DNA of 64,000 nucleotides from DLKC01 sp002478885 (GCA_046329585.1 JAXLUI010000002.1:1054001-1118000), one strand, 5' to 3'. Shown: positions 46,013-55,256, counted from the stretch's first letter. Numbers and translations: made by a program. Notes: generated by a model not told the origin, from the letters alone.

Positions 46013-48097
46013 CTACACCGGAAGCGTAATAATAAACTCCGCAAAGCTGCCTTCTTCTGTATTGAATTTGATGCTTCCCCCGTGCTCCTTAATAATTTCG
46101 TAACTGATGGAGAGCCCGAGGCCGGTGCCATTACCTGTTGGTTTTGTGGTAAAAAATGGTTGAAAAATTTTATCACGCACTTTTTGAGGAATGCCGTTTC
46201 CATTATCGCGTATCACTATTTCAAGGCTGTCGGTGTTTCGTTTTGTTGTTACCGTAACCAGTGGCGTGTAGCCCTCCCGGTGGTCTTGTTGTTTTTCATT
46301 AACGGCATAGAATGCGTTGGTAAAAAGATTCAGCAGCACCCGGCCTACATCTTGTTTGTTCACGCTAACATTGCCCGCTGCGGAGTCAAAGTGCTTTTCC
46401 ATAGAAGCATTAAAGCTTTTGTCTTTCGCCCTCAACCCGTGAAAGCTAAGTCCGATAAATTCTTCACACATTGCGTTAACGTCGGTCATTTCTTTTTGCC
46501 CGGGATCTGTCCTGGTAAGCTGCAGCATACCTTTCACAATGGAATCAACCCTTTTGCCGTGGACCAGGATTTTTTCCATATTTTCTTTTATTTCGCCTGA
46601 CAGTTGCCTGGCTGCGTCAAGATTACCGTCACTAACCTCAGTGTCCATCTCCTCAATAAGCTCATCGTTCAGCTCAGAAAAATTCATAATAAAATTAAGC
46701 GGGTTCTGAATTTCATGGGCAACACCGGCGGTTACCTCACCAAGCGAGGCCAGTTTTTCCTGCTGGAGCATTTGCTGCTGCGATTCTTTCAACTCACGGG
46801 TTCGCTCCTCTACTTTTTGTTCGAGCTCTTTATTGATCTTATCCTGCAACTCGCTGTAAAGCCTTAATTGTTCAATTATCTTGCCCTGGCTTTCCGCATT
46901 TTGCCTTTTTAATACATTGATGCTGTTACCGAGGGCCATTGAGTAAAATATAATCTGCAGCGCAGATCCCAATGGCAGCAAAAAACCCACCAGCACCGTG
47001 TTGCCTACGCCAATCATCAGCAACAAAAGGTAGACAAAAATGCTGATCATAAAAATACCGTTGGCCAAAAGAAAAAGCCCTGATGAAGGATACTTTTGCC
47101 TGTAAGCTCTTACAGATGTTACAATAATAAGCGCTGTTGTTATAAGTCCAAGCAAAGAAGAAAGATTGGTTGCCAGCAAGGAGTTGCCCCAAAAAACAGG
47201 TATTACTACCAGCACCAACGCCACAATAATGCCCGAAAATATTTTATTGATACGCGGCGAGCTTTGTTGCGCGTTCAGCGATATGCGTGTAAACAATATA
47301 AGCACAATACCAAATATCGAAGACACCACAACATCTGCATTTGTTTTTTGCGCCGGAAATGAGCTAATATCTTTTAAGAAAACAATCGAGTACCCTGTAT
47401 TTTGCCAGCAGGCGCCCAATGCAAAAAAGATAATGAATAGATAATAGAGATAACTCTTTTCCCTGATAGTAAAGTACACAAAAAGGTTATAGAGAAACAT
47501 CACAATGTAAAGACCTGTAAAAAAGTAGAGTGCATTTTGTTTTATGTTCTCGGTATCGATCACGGCTGATTTTGAGTAAACCGAGCAGGACAGGTTTACC
47601 GGCCTTTCCATATAATCAATGCCTGTTTTTAATTGCACGTACATCGTTAGCTCGCTGCCTTTGGGAATGTCAAGCATAACAAGACTTCTTCCACCAATGG
47701 CATAGTCTCTCTGCGAATAGGGCAACACTACCCCGGCGGTCTTTTGCCGGTAACCCCGCACATCATCACCATAGTAAGCCTGAACATGTGTCCAGCTGCC
47801 AAAGTCAACCAGCCACTCGTTGTTGTTATTATCCTTGTTGGCCAGTACAAATTTTATCCAGTAACAATCAATATCGTCCTGCACGGCCACGTTCTCCAAC
47901 TGGCCGCTTAACAATATTTTCCGGGAAGTTGTATCGCTTATTTTATCGAAACTGAAAGAACAGGAATGGTCGACATAATATTGACCCTGGGAAACAACCA
48001 CACCGGCACCTGCCGACAGAACTGTTTCAGGCGTTTGTGCACCCGCATAAAAAAATAAAAGGGATAGGAGTACGAGCGTTCTAATTTTCAAAAACAT
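46013..48097 (-). CDS. 7TMR-DISM sensor histidine kinase
   Basis: 694 residues from the ATG at 48097 (a TTG 11 codons earlier is less likely). A signal peptide (FLKIRTLVLLSLLFFYAGAQ) is followed by a 7TMR-DISMED2-like extracellular beta domain (about 25-180), seven membrane helices (about 185-390), a coiled coil, and HisKA with His461 (GVAHEIQNPLNF). HATPase_c follows (VLLNLFTNAFYAVNE, IRDNGNGIP, GTGLGLSISYEII). It autophosphorylates and needs a separate receiver partner; no response regulator gene is adjacent, so it is an orphan here. The stimulus is unknown; DISM domains typically bind small carbohydrates or similar ligands. Confidence 0.93.
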   Translation of the reverse strand: MFLKIRTLVLLSLLFFYAGAQTPETVLSAGAGVVVSQGQYYVDHSCSFSFDKISDTTSRKILLSGQLENVAVQDDIDCYWIKFVLANKDNNNNEWLVDFGSWTHVQAYYGDDVRGYRQKTAGVVLPYSQRDYAIGGRSLVMLDIPKGSELTMYVQLKTGIDYMERPVNLSCSVYSKSAVIDTENIKQNALYFFTGLYIVMFLYNLFVYFTIREKSYLYYLFIIFFALGACWQNTGYSIVFLKDISSFPAQKTNADVVVSSIFGIVLILFTRISLNAQQSSPRINKIFSGIIVALVLVVIPVFWGNSLLATNLSSLLGLITTALIIVTSVRAYRQKYPSSGLFLLANGIFMISIFVYLLLLMIGVGNTVLVGFLLPLGSALQIIFYSMALGNSINVLKRQNAESQGKIIEQLRLYSELQDKINKELEQKVEERTRELKESQQQMLQQEKLASLGEVTAGVAHEIQNPLNFIMNFSELNDELIEEMDTEVSDGNLDAARQLSGEIKENMEKILVHGKRVDSIVKGMLQLTRTDPGQKEMTDVNAMCEEFIGLSFHGLRAKDKSFNASMEKHFDSAAGNVSVNKQDVGRVLLNLFTNAFYAVNEKQQDHREGYTPLVTVTTKRNTDSLEIVIRDNGNGIPQKVRDKIFQPFFTTKPTGNGTGLGLSISYEIIKEHGGSIKFNTEEGSFAEFIITLPV

Positions 48098-48138
48098 CGG
48101 TTTTGCCTTGGGGGTAAGGGAATTAATCAATGTCTAAA

Positions 48139-48168
48139 CTAAAGTATTTATTTAAATTAAAAAACCAA
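48139..48168 (-). promoter_or_regulatory. Candidate promoter of the 7TMR-DISM kinase
   Basis: On the minus strand TTG (48168-48166), 19 bp, then TACTTTAG (48146-48139), close to the Bacteroidota TTG/TAnnTTTG pattern, with an implied leader of about 34 nt to the ATG at 48097. Confidence 0.4.
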
Positions 48169-48239
48169 GATTTATTGTTACCCCAGTACAGCGATACATA
48201 TTTTTTTGATCCCGGCTTTTACCAACAGGGCAACAATTG

Positions 48240-48258
48240 TTGCGTCGCACGCTTCAAC
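48240..48258 (+). repeat. Dispersed intergenic element core
   Basis: TTGCGTCGCACGCTTCAAC with the long upstream flank TTTTTTTGATCCCGGC, also seen at 63852. The core overlaps the 3' end region of mocA (stop at 48262) by position only. Confidence 0.8.
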
Positions 48259-48261
48259 GCC

Positions 48262-48852
48262 TTATTCATTATTGAGCTTAGCATAGTCTTCGGGGTAATC
48301 AAGGTCGCTAAGAATATGGGCGTTTTCCATTTCCACTGCAACGATGTTTTGCTTGTTGGCCTGTACGATGTTTTTACAACCTTCCATATCAGTGTTGCTC
48401 ATAATATCATTATGATAATGCCGGGAAAAAATTACCGGGTTACCCTTTCCGGCCTTGTAAAACGGCACAACAATACAAGCACTATTTGCGGTGTAAGCCT
48501 GGTTAAACCGGTGTGTAAGCAATGTGTATTCCCCCGGCATGATATGGATCATGTCTCCAAGACAAATCATGTAGCCATTGCCTTTAGCATGTGCGATGCC
48601 CTTTTGTATGGACGTTGTCATACCCTTTTCATAGTCGGGGTTGCTCATAATTCGCACAGGACGTGTATTAAGCACTTCCTGTATCTTCTCTTGTTCAAAA
48701 CCGGTTACAACAACTATATCGCTGACGCCTGCCGCAACAATATTGTCAACCGTGACTGCAATAACCGGTTTGCCTTTGTAGGGCAACAGCATTTTGTTCG
48801 CCTTACCCATGCGCTTTGAAAGACCTGCAGCAAGAACAATGGCCGTTATCAT
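48262..48852 (-). CDS. mocA: Molybdenum-cofactor nucleotidyltransferase (MocA-like)
   Basis: 196 residues. The nucleotidyltransferase signature is LAAGLSKRMGKANKMLLPYKGKPVI (7-31) with Lys20/Lys26 in the NTP site. VVVTGFEQEKIQEVL, MICLGDMIHIMPGEY and PVIFSRHYHND complete the MocA/MobA-like fold. MocA transfers CMP to molybdopterin to form MCD, used by xanthine-dehydrogenase-type enzymes; that enzyme class is encoded nearby (coxL). MobA-like activity cannot be excluded by sequence alone. It is the first molybdenum-cofactor gene of the cluster on this strand. Confidence 0.85.
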   Translation of the reverse strand: MITAIVLAAGLSKRMGKANKMLLPYKGKPVIAVTVDNIVAAGVSDIVVVTGFEQEKIQEVLNTRPVRIMSNPDYEKGMTTSIQKGIAHAKGNGYMICLGDMIHIMPGEYTLLTHRFNQAYTANSACIVVPFYKAGKGNPVIFSRHYHNDIMSNTDMEGCKNIVQANKQNIVAVEMENAHILSDLDYPEDYAKLNNE

Positions 48853-48962
48853 ATTGATGAAATTATGCCAAATAAACGAAGGGAAAATTTAACCTGCTTC
48901 ACTTTGTGATGTTTATTTAGTTTTGTTTAGGCTGTTGCAGGTTTGCTGCATGCTGTTATGCA

Positions 48963-48981
48963 GCACAAGTGTGCGACGCAA
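48963..48981 (-). repeat. Dispersed intergenic element core
   Basis: GCACAAGTGTGCGACGCAA, followed by CAAAAGAAGCATTCTGTTGCCGCAGCCCGG, 45 bp before the moaD start. Possible influence on expression of moaD-moaE. Confidence 0.85.
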
Positions 48982-49026
48982 CAAAAGAAGCATTCTGTTG
49001 CCGCAGCCCGGTACAAAAAAAACAAC

Positions 49027-49266
49027 ATGACAATTGAGGTATTGGCATTTGGCATTGTAAAAGACATTTTCGGCAGATCATCAATGCCTGTGGAACTCGA
49101 TGAGCCATCTGTTGCCGCGCTTAAAAAATTATTGGAACAAAAATATCCACGGCTGAAACAGATCGCATCTTACATGATCGCGGTAAACAATGAATATGCT
49201 GGCGCGGAACAGCCCATAAACATGCACGATGAGGTTGCCATTATTCCACCTGTAAGCGGAGGTTAA
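49027..49266 (+). CDS. moaD: Molybdopterin synthase small subunit (sulphur carrier)
   Basis: 79 residues from the ATG at 49027 (the longer frame from 48943 begins in repeat sequence). Ubiquitin-like fold with VEVLAFGIVKDIFG and, at the end, the obligatory thiocarboxylate-bearing Gly-Gly (VAIIPPVSGG). MoaD carries sulphur to precursor Z. moaE starts 3 bp after its stop, so the two are co-translated. Confidence 0.96.
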   Translation: MTIEVLAFGIVKDIFGRSSMPVELDEPSVAALKKLLEQKYPRLKQIASYMIAVNNEYAGAEQPINMHDEVAIIPPVSGG

Positions 49267-49268
49267 AA

Positions 49269-49688
49269 ATGAAAGCAGAAATAAAGATTCTGGATGTCGC
49301 TTTGGATATTTCGTATTGCATTGAAAGCGTTATGTCGCCTGAGTGTGGCGGCATTGACGTATTTATCGGAACGGTTCGGAATAAAACAAAAGGCAAAACT
49401 GTGTTACGGCTCGAGTTTGAAGCGTACGAAAAAATGGCGATAAGTGAAATGCAAAAGATCGCAGACCATGCTTTTGATCGCTGGCCTTTGCATAGCGTTG
49501 TCGTACATCACAGAACGGGTGTGCTTAACGTTGGCGAAGTACCCGTAGTAATTGCTGTTGCAGCTGCGCACCGTGATGCGGCCTTCGAAGCCTGCCGCTA
49601 TATTATTGACACGCTGAAACAAACTGTTCCCATCTGGAAAAAGGAAATATTTGAAGACGGAGAGGTTTGGGTTGCCGCACATCCGTAA
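49269..49688 (+). CDS. moaE: Molybdopterin synthase catalytic subunit
   Basis: 139 residues. GGIDVFIGTVRNKTKGK, LEFEAYEKMA and WKKEIFEDGEVWV (Lys124/Lys125 in the MoaD-tail binding site) are the MoaE hallmarks. Together with MoaD it converts cyclic pyranopterin monophosphate to molybdopterin by two sulphur transfers. It begins 3 bp after moaD. It converges with moeB, which ends 36 bp away. Confidence 0.97.
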   Translation: MKAEIKILDVALDISYCIESVMSPECGGIDVFIGTVRNKTKGKTVLRLEFEAYEKMAISEMQKIADHAFDRWPLHSVVVHHRTGVLNVGEVPVVIAVAAAHRDAAFEACRYIIDTLKQTVPIWKKEIFEDGEVWVAAHP

Positions 49689-49723
49689 ATCAGCGGGCTA
49701 AACGAAGCAGGCATTAGCAATTT

Positions 49724-50791
49724 TCATTTTACGTATTCGCTTTCCTGCCACGCCTTCATACCGCCATCTAAAGAATAAGCATCAGCATTGCTGTTATACT
49801 TCATCATTTTTTTTACGGCTTCAGCACTTCGTTTGCCTGAAGCACAATAGAACAGCACTTTTTTAGTGGCATCGATTTCGTGAAAGCGTTCTTCCAATAA
49901 GGCAATGGGAATATGTTTTCCGCCAATATTGAAGCGCAACCTTTCCTCATCCATTCTCACATCCACCAGTTCGATATTATTATCGTTCATCAATGCTTTA
50001 AACTCATTAACCGAAACGAGCGGGACAGTTTGAGTTTTAGCTATAGCAGTCACTTTGGTTTTACTCACGCTCCCGATCTTCACAATGCGGCTTTGCATAT
50101 TCTGCGCATCGAACATTAATATTTTGCCGGCAAGTATTTCGCCGGTGCCGGTTATGTATTTGATCACTTCATTCGCCTGCATGCAACCGATAATACCTGC
50201 GAGTGTTGGTATAACACCACCTTCTGCACAATTAGGAATTTGAGCAGCATCCACATCGGAAAAAACATCACGGTAATGGGGCGTTCTTGTGCCATCAGCA
50301 TTTGCCAGGTTCCAGACGGCTACCTGCCCTTCGTATTGATAGATCGCTCCGTACACCAACGGCTTCCCGAGCAAGACGCATGCGTCGTTAACAAGGTATC
50401 TGGTTTCAAAATTGTCAGTCCCGTCGAGTATAACATCGAAGTCTTTGAGGATGTCCAACGCATTGTCGGAATTTATCCGGGAGCTGATCGCCAATATTTT
50501 TATCTGTGGGTTTTGCTGTTGCAGTTTCTCAACGGCAACAAGCACTTTTTTCTGTCCAACTTCATTGGGGGTATACAGTATTTGCCTGTGCAGATTACCA
50601 ATAGAAATAGCATCATCATCAGCGATCGCCAATGTTCCCACACCTGTGGCGGCGAGGTATTGAGCGGCGGGGCATCCCAGTCCGCCGGCTCCGATCACCA
50701 GCACTTTCGCATTTTGCAATTTTCGCTGTGCTGCTTCTTCAAAGCCAGGCAGGTTTATCTGGCAACTATATCGCAGGAGATCTGCATTCAT
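49724..50791 (-). CDS. moeB: Molybdopterin-synthase adenylyltransferase with C-terminal rhodanese domain (MoeB/ThiF type)
   Basis: 355 residues. An E1-like ThiF/MoeB domain has GAGGLGCP (34-41), the ADDDAISIGNLHRQILY ATP-binding segment and a conserved Cys in PNCAEGGVIPTLAGIIG. A C-terminal rhodanese domain (about 260-355) has the active Cys316 in FYCASGKRS. It adenylates MoaD at its C-terminal Gly-Gly and, through the rhodanese, may supply sulphur. The two zinc-binding CxxC motifs of E. coli MoeB are replaced (RTPHYRDVFSDV). Its start overlaps the mobA stop by 1 nt (TAATG), so translation is coupled. Confidence 0.95.
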   Translation of the reverse strand: MNADLLRYSCQINLPGFEEAAQRKLQNAKVLVIGAGGLGCPAAQYLAATGVGTLAIADDDAISIGNLHRQILYTPNEVGQKKVLVAVEKLQQQNPQIKILAISSRINSDNALDILKDFDVILDGTDNFETRYLVNDACVLLGKPLVYGAIYQYEGQVAVWNLANADGTRTPHYRDVFSDVDAAQIPNCAEGGVIPTLAGIIGCMQANEVIKYITGTGEILAGKILMFDAQNMQSRIVKIGSVSKTKVTAIAKTQTVPLVSVNEFKALMNDNNIELVDVRMDEERLRFNIGGKHIPIALLEERFHEIDATKKVLFYCASGKRSAEAVKKMMKYNSNADAYSLDGGMKAWQESEYVK

Positions 50792-51945
50792 TATAACGAA
50801 GATATTTTGGTTTGCAACAATGCCGTCGCTTTCTCTAATTCGTCTTGTGTATTTACATTCATCAGCTTTTCCGGGTGTTCGGCTTTAATAATATGAACAT
50901 TGTTGTTTCGCAACGCTTTTCTCGGGCAAGAGTAACCCTGCGCCAGGAATGACAAAAGAATTGCGTAAGCTTTCGGTTCCCATATAGTGATCAGCGGTTC
51001 CGGGAAACCATCAAACGGGCTTTCGAATGTGGTGGCTATTGCAGAAGCATCGCGGCGGTCGGCGAGGTATTGCAGCGTTGCCTCATCCATCAGCGGAAGA
51101 TCGCTTGCCACTACAAGCCAGGCTGCATCGGGGTTTGAGCGAAAGGCGGAAAGTATGGCCCCATAGGGCCCCAGCCCTGCAAAACTATCGGTGATCGTCT
51201 CATAACCCATTATTGCTTCCCGCTGGTCTTCGCGGCATGAAATAAAAACATTGCTGCAAAGTGGGCTAATCATATCCGCAATATAGTTACGCTGCGCTTT
51301 GCCATGCCACTCTAAAGATGTTTTATCAAAACCCATACGCACGCTTTTGCCTCCGGCGAGAACAAGTCCGTTCAATACAGGTAAATTCTTAGTCAACCGG
51401 TTTTGAAAGAAATCAATAATATTACTTGTTTCATACAGGCTTAACATGGGTAGCGACTGCCAGCCCGGAACGGCTTGTTTTACAAAATCAAAAATGCCAT
51501 CCACGTTATCGTTGAGCAGTATCAGTTGCACATTGTTCAGTTGCTTCACTCTTTTTAGCAAGGAGGCCTCTTTCACTTTATCGATCACCACTATTTGTGC
51601 AGCAGCCTCGTTATGATTGCCGTTCACTAATATAAGATCGGTCTCGTTGAATAGCTGGTGAAATTGAAATTTATCCGGTTCATTTTTATATTGCAGTTCC
51701 CTGAAGCTTATTTTGTCTGTGTATTTCACAAAAGCGTCCTGCGATTTAAGCGCGTCGTTCTTGTCACTGTGCTCGGCATCTATATAAGCGCATTTATATT
51801 TTGGCGACAGCGCTTTCATCACATCGCCCGCAAGCGCCTGTATATTGCCACAGGTTGTTCCCACAATAGCGAACTCGTTCCGGCCAAAATTCCCCAACGA
51901 AGGCCGGGCAATATCACTGTGCTTTTTATGCTCGTTTGAAATCAT
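50791..51945 (-). CDS. mobA: Molybdenum cofactor guanylyltransferase (MobA) with a degenerate MobB-like N-terminal domain
   Basis: 384 residues. The start at 51945 is chosen because AGGAGG lies 6 nt upstream; a TTG at 51966 is in frame but without such a site. Residues 1-185 look MobB-like (EFAIVGTTCGNIQALAGDVMKAL) but the P-loop lacks GKT/S. Residues 190-384 are MobA: LVLAGGKSVRMGFDKTSLEWHGKAQ (nucleotide site), WLVVASDLPLMDEATLQYL and EPLITIWEPKA. It attaches GMP to molybdopterin. It overlaps moaC by 20 bp and moeB by 1 nt, a tight minus-strand operon moaC-mobA-moeB. Confidence 0.9.
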   Translation of the reverse strand: MISNEHKKHSDIARPSLGNFGRNEFAIVGTTCGNIQALAGDVMKALSPKYKCAYIDAEHSDKNDALKSQDAFVKYTDKISFRELQYKNEPDKFQFHQLFNETDLILVNGNHNEAAAQIVVIDKVKEASLLKRVKQLNNVQLILLNDNVDGIFDFVKQAVPGWQSLPMLSLYETSNIIDFFQNRLTKNLPVLNGLVLAGGKSVRMGFDKTSLEWHGKAQRNYIADMISPLCSNVFISCREDQREAIMGYETITDSFAGLGPYGAILSAFRSNPDAAWLVVASDLPLMDEATLQYLADRRDASAIATTFESPFDGFPEPLITIWEPKAYAILLSFLAQGYSCPRKALRNNNVHIIKAEHPEKLMNVNTQDELEKATALLQTKISSL

Positions 51946-52402
51946 GTTTACCTCCTGTTTTTTCAATCAGCTTTGTTTCCTTTATCACAATATCGTGGCT
52001 CAAAGCCTTACACATGTCGTACACCGTTAGCGCGGCAATGGATGCGCCAACAAGCGCTTCCATCTCAATACCCGTTTTCGCTGTAATGCTTGCCGTGCAA
52101 TCGATCACCAGCTCATTTTGTCCATTCATTGATATATGCACATTACAATGCTCCAACCCAAGCGGATGACACAAGGGAATAAGGTCGCCCGTTTTTTTGG
52201 CCGCCATAATACCTGCAATGATCGCTGTTTGAAACACCGAACCTTTTTTTGTTTGAATATCGCCCCCGGAAAGTTTACTAAGCACTTCGGCGGGCAGATG
52301 CACAATACATCTTGCAGTAGCCGTGCGGTGCGAAACAGTTTTTGCACCTACGTCGACCATGTTTATTTTTCCCTTGTCATCTAAATGCGTAAAATCGTTC
52401 AT
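51926..52402 (-). CDS. moaC: Cyclic pyranopterin monophosphate synthase
   Basis: 158 residues. LIPLCHPLGLEHCNVHI (75-91) and GIEMEALVGASIAALTVYDMCKAL (111-134) are the MoaC active-site and dimer segments, with TKLIEKTGGKHDF at the end. It rearranges the MoaA product to cyclic pyranopterin monophosphate. The stop overlaps the mobA start by 20 bp. The leader region 52403-52624 contains a facing pair of dispersed elements. Confidence 0.97.
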   Translation of the reverse strand: MNDFTHLDDKGKINMVDVGAKTVSHRTATARCIVHLPAEVLSKLSGGDIQTKKGSVFQTAIIAGIMAAKKTGDLIPLCHPLGLEHCNVHISMNGQNELVIDCTASITAKTGIEMEALVGASIAALTVYDMCKALSHDIVIKETKLIEKTGGKHDFKRA

Positions 52403-52442
52403 GTGTTTTTGTACTTGGCTGTGTTACTACTATTAAGCTTTG

Positions 52443-52573
52443 TTGTGTCACTCACTTCAAGGTCTTCCTAAACCTCGTCAAAACCGGAATATTGAAATGA
52501 CTACGAACATGCTAAGATGCTTTCAGTGTTAATCTTGCTGAGCTTAGCACTGAAGTACAAGCGTGCGACGCAA
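52443..52573. repeat. Facing pair of dispersed element cores, one variant
   Basis: Plus variant core 52443-52461 (TTGTGTCACTCACTTCAAG) faces minus core 52555-52573 (GTACAAGCGTGCGACGCAA) over 93 bp. The two arms belong to different subtypes, so this pair is not simply a copy of one perfect inverted repeat. It separates moeA from moaC. Confidence 0.75.
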
Positions 52574-52624
52574 GAATGTTTAATACCTGTTCAAGTGTTT
52601 GGTTCAAAAAGTCACTGTTATTCC

Positions 52625-53827
52625 CTACTTGGCAAAAGGCCATATTCTGAACACTTCTCCCTTTGTAAAATTATTCCGTTCCATCGGAAGTTCCATGAAT
52701 GCGTCCGTATCGAGTAAATTGGAAAAATCGCCGGAGCCATTGCCTGTCACCGGCCGGGCATACAACCGTGCATCATTCTGCATGCTGAGTTTAACCTGCA
52801 GAAAATACTGAAGCGATGGCATGAATGTATAGTCCTGTGAAAGCACCGCATATTGCGGCTCTTTGATTATGCCGAGCGACTGGTCAAGCCAGGTAAAAAA
52901 GAAACGGTGCAGGCACATGAATGTTGACACAGGGTTGCCGGGAAAAGCAAAAACCAGCGTCCCATTTTCGTGACTGCCAAACCAGAATGGTTTTCCCGGC
53001 CGTTGCTGCACTTTATGAAACAGCTTTTTAACCTGGCTGTCTTCCAACGCCTGAGGTATATAATCGAATTTACCCATTGAAACGCCACCGCTGAGCATCA
53101 TCACATCGTACTTGCCAAGACAGTCGGCCACCTGTTGCCGGGTAATATGTGGATCGTCGGGAATATGGATCATATCGGCATGCAGCCCGTAACGCAGCAG
53201 TGCGGTTTTGATCGTGTAATTATTGGAACGGCGAACCTGGAAATCTGATGGTGTGCTGTTCACCTCAACCAACTCGTCGCCTGAAGAAATGATCACTACT
53301 CTTGGTAGTTTTTTGACTGCCAGGTGTGCTTTACCAACTGAAGCCGCCATACTGATAAGTGCCGGACTAATAACCGTATTGGCAGACGCTACTGCTTCGC
53401 CCTGCTTTTTATCACGTCCTTTCCAATGTATGTTAGCTCCTTTATTTATGCCGGGTGTATCCGCTTTAATAGTTGCGCAATTGCCTTCGATTTGCAGCCA
53501 TTCATATTGAATAACAGTGTCGGCAAAGTCAGGCAAAGCAGCGCCAGTCATTATTTCCACGCAATCGCCGTCGTTCTCTGTTTCGATGGGAACCTCGCCC
53601 GCTGCCTGCGTTGCGATTATATTGAATGCTTTAATGCCGTTTTCGATCGCGGCATGTTTAACAGCGATGCCATCCATGGTTACACGGTTGTAAGGCGGGA
53701 GTTGCCTGTCTGCTTCCAAGTCTTCGGCGAGTACACGTCCGACTGCATCTTCAAAATAGATATTTTCTGTGCCGTACCGTTTTGCGGTAGCTAAAACTAT
53801 TTTCTCTGCCTGCTCAACTGTTGTCAT
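52625..53827 (-). CDS. moeA: Molybdopterin molybdenumtransferase
   Basis: 400 residues. The domain order of MoeA: VLAEDLEADRQLPPYNRVTMDGIAVK, EIMTGAALPDFADTVIQYEW, then the MPT-binding domain with VVIISSGDELVEV, RRSNNYTIKTALLRYG, MLSGGVSMGKFDYIPQAL and FPGNPVSTFMCLHRF, and a C-terminal beta barrel. It inserts molybdate into adenylated molybdopterin. It precedes moaC on the minus strand but a 222-bp gap with repeats separates them, so a separate promoter is possible. Confidence 0.96.
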   Translation of the reverse strand: MTTVEQAEKIVLATAKRYGTENIYFEDAVGRVLAEDLEADRQLPPYNRVTMDGIAVKHAAIENGIKAFNIIATQAAGEVPIETENDGDCVEIMTGAALPDFADTVIQYEWLQIEGNCATIKADTPGINKGANIHWKGRDKKQGEAVASANTVISPALISMAASVGKAHLAVKKLPRVVIISSGDELVEVNSTPSDFQVRRSNNYTIKTALLRYGLHADMIHIPDDPHITRQQVADCLGKYDVMMLSGGVSMGKFDYIPQALEDSQVKKLFHKVQQRPGKPFWFGSHENGTLVFAFPGNPVSTFMCLHRFFFTWLDQSLGIIKEPQYAVLSQDYTFMPSLQYFLQVKLSMQNDARLYARPVTGNGSGDFSNLLDTDAFMELPMERNNFTKGEVFRIWPFAK

Positions 53828-53950
53828 TGGAATGATGAATAGTAAAGGGTGAATTTATGCCGAAATAATTGATTTGAACTGCGCTGCATTTATTGACCGA
53901 CGGCTGCTGCATAAGCCGTCTTTAGCTGCACGGAGCGATGTGGTTAAATG

Positions 53951-53961
53951 GAGCGACGCAA
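53951..53961 (-). repeat. Dispersed element, degenerate core
   Basis: GAGCGACGCAA followed by TGAAAGTCACATGCATGTG and AAGCCGGACCCATAAAAA; the inner part of the core is lost but position, flank order and orientation fit. It lies between moaA and moeA. Confidence 0.45.
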
Positions 53962-54001
53962 TGAAAGTCACATGCATGTGTAAAAGCCGGACCCATAAAA
54001 A

Positions 54002-54991
54002 TCATCCGCCGATGGTAGCCATGCTTTCGTGCGCAGATTTTTTTTCTTTTCGTAAGCGTTCGGCCTCGAAGCCATTGATTGCCCGGTGTTGAATGGCAGT
54101 GATCAATTGTGCGGCGATTGCATCATTGGCAAGGCCGTTTCGCATGAGATCCTTTACATTTAGCACACCTTCGTCGTACAGGCATGTTTTAAGCATTCCC
54201 TGCGGTGTAAGCCTTATACGGTTGCACGTTCCGCAAAAGGTCCTGGAGTAAGCAGCGATAATACCAATATTGCCCTTGTGCCCGGGGATATGATAATTAT
54301 AAGCCGTGGAATGTGGCGGATCGGGCAGTTTTTGAATATCGGGAAAAGCTTCTTCGATTTTTCGGTGAATACGCATATAATGCCAGTGCAGGTGGTCGTA
54401 GTGGTTTCCCTCGCCGTTGAACGGCATCTCTTCAATAAAGCGCACCGAAACAGGCAACTCTTTTGTAAGTTGAACCAATGGAATAATATCTTCAATGTTT
54501 CTCCGGTCCATCACAACGGCATTAATCTTTACCTCAATGTCGTGGCGCAGCAGTTGTTCGAGAGTTTCAATAACGGCAGGCAACTCATCTCTTCGCGTTA
54601 TGGAAAAAAAACGGTTACGGTCAAGCGTATCCATACTAAGGTTAACAGATCGAACGCCTATTTTTTTCAACTCCGGAACGTGGGGTGCTGTAAGCACACC
54701 GTTGGTTGTAAGTGTTAGATGCTGAAGCCCGGGGAGCTTGGATAAAGCGGTCAATAATTGCAAGATGTCTTTGCGCACAAATGGTTCGCCACCGGTGATG
54801 CGGATCTTTTCAATACCCATACTAACAAGCAGGGAACAAATGCGGAGCATTTCTTCGTAACTCATCAATTCGGTTCGGGCAAGCCAATCAATGCCCTCTT
54901 CGGGCATGCAGTAGAAACAGCGCAGGTTGCACCTGTCGGTTACTGCAAGCCTTACATAATTTATTTTTCTTCCATGATTATCTGTAAGCAA
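54002..54991 (-). CDS. moaA: GTP 3',8-cyclase
   Basis: 329 residues. The radical-SAM cluster CNLRCFYC (Cys21, 25, 28), GGEP (67-70), and the C-terminal cluster CGTC (Cys253, 256) with Cys270 are all present; the C-terminus ends in Gly-Gly as required for activity. MoaA makes the first intermediate of molybdopterin from GTP. The start is TTG at 54991: it yields the canonical MLTDNHGRKINYVRLAVTDR and no in-frame ATG is available nearby. It is the first gene of the minus-strand cluster, facing a lipoprotein gene across a 265-bp shared promoter region. Confidence 0.96.
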   Translation of the reverse strand: MLTDNHGRKINYVRLAVTDRCNLRCFYCMPEEGIDWLARTELMSYEEMLRICSLLVSMGIEKIRITGGEPFVRKDILQLLTALSKLPGLQHLTLTTNGVLTAPHVPELKKIGVRSVNLSMDTLDRNRFFSITRRDELPAVIETLEQLLRHDIEVKINAVVMDRRNIEDIIPLVQLTKELPVSVRFIEEMPFNGEGNHYDHLHWHYMRIHRKIEEAFPDIQKLPDPPHSTAYNYHIPGHKGNIGIIAAYSRTFCGTCNRIRLTPQGMLKTCLYDEGVLNVKDLMRNGLANDAIAAQLITAIQHRAINGFEAERLRKEKKSAHESMATIGG

Positions 54992-55256
54992 GACCAGAAT
55001 TTTTGCCGGTTATAAACAATGAAATTAACGCTCCCTGGTTTTATCACCAATTATAACTGCAGCACTTTTAAATTTAACAAACGCACTATTTAAAGCACAG
55101 GTAACAATTCACTATACCAACGCGTCCGTTTTTAAACACATTTAACACTTACGTTAATAACCTCAAAAAATCGATCGTTTACCTCAAAGGCAGGGCAGCG
55201 CTGCGGTTAGGCGAAATTCTGTCTGCAACTTGCCGTTATATTTTAAAATAAAGAGC

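Noticed and set aside
45752..46600. 282-codon plus-strand ORF
   Set aside because: Its larger part is antisense to the kinase catalytic domain at 46013-48097, and it begins inside a dispersed element copy; a shadow frame.
48130..48819. 229-codon plus-strand ORF
   Set aside because: Antisense to mocA and starts in the kinase leader; no family features, Cys/His-rich as expected from a shadow frame.
54992..55256. A molybdenum-cofactor riboswitch upstream of moaA
   Set aside because: AT-rich with no recognisable conserved stem structure; I cannot support it by eye.
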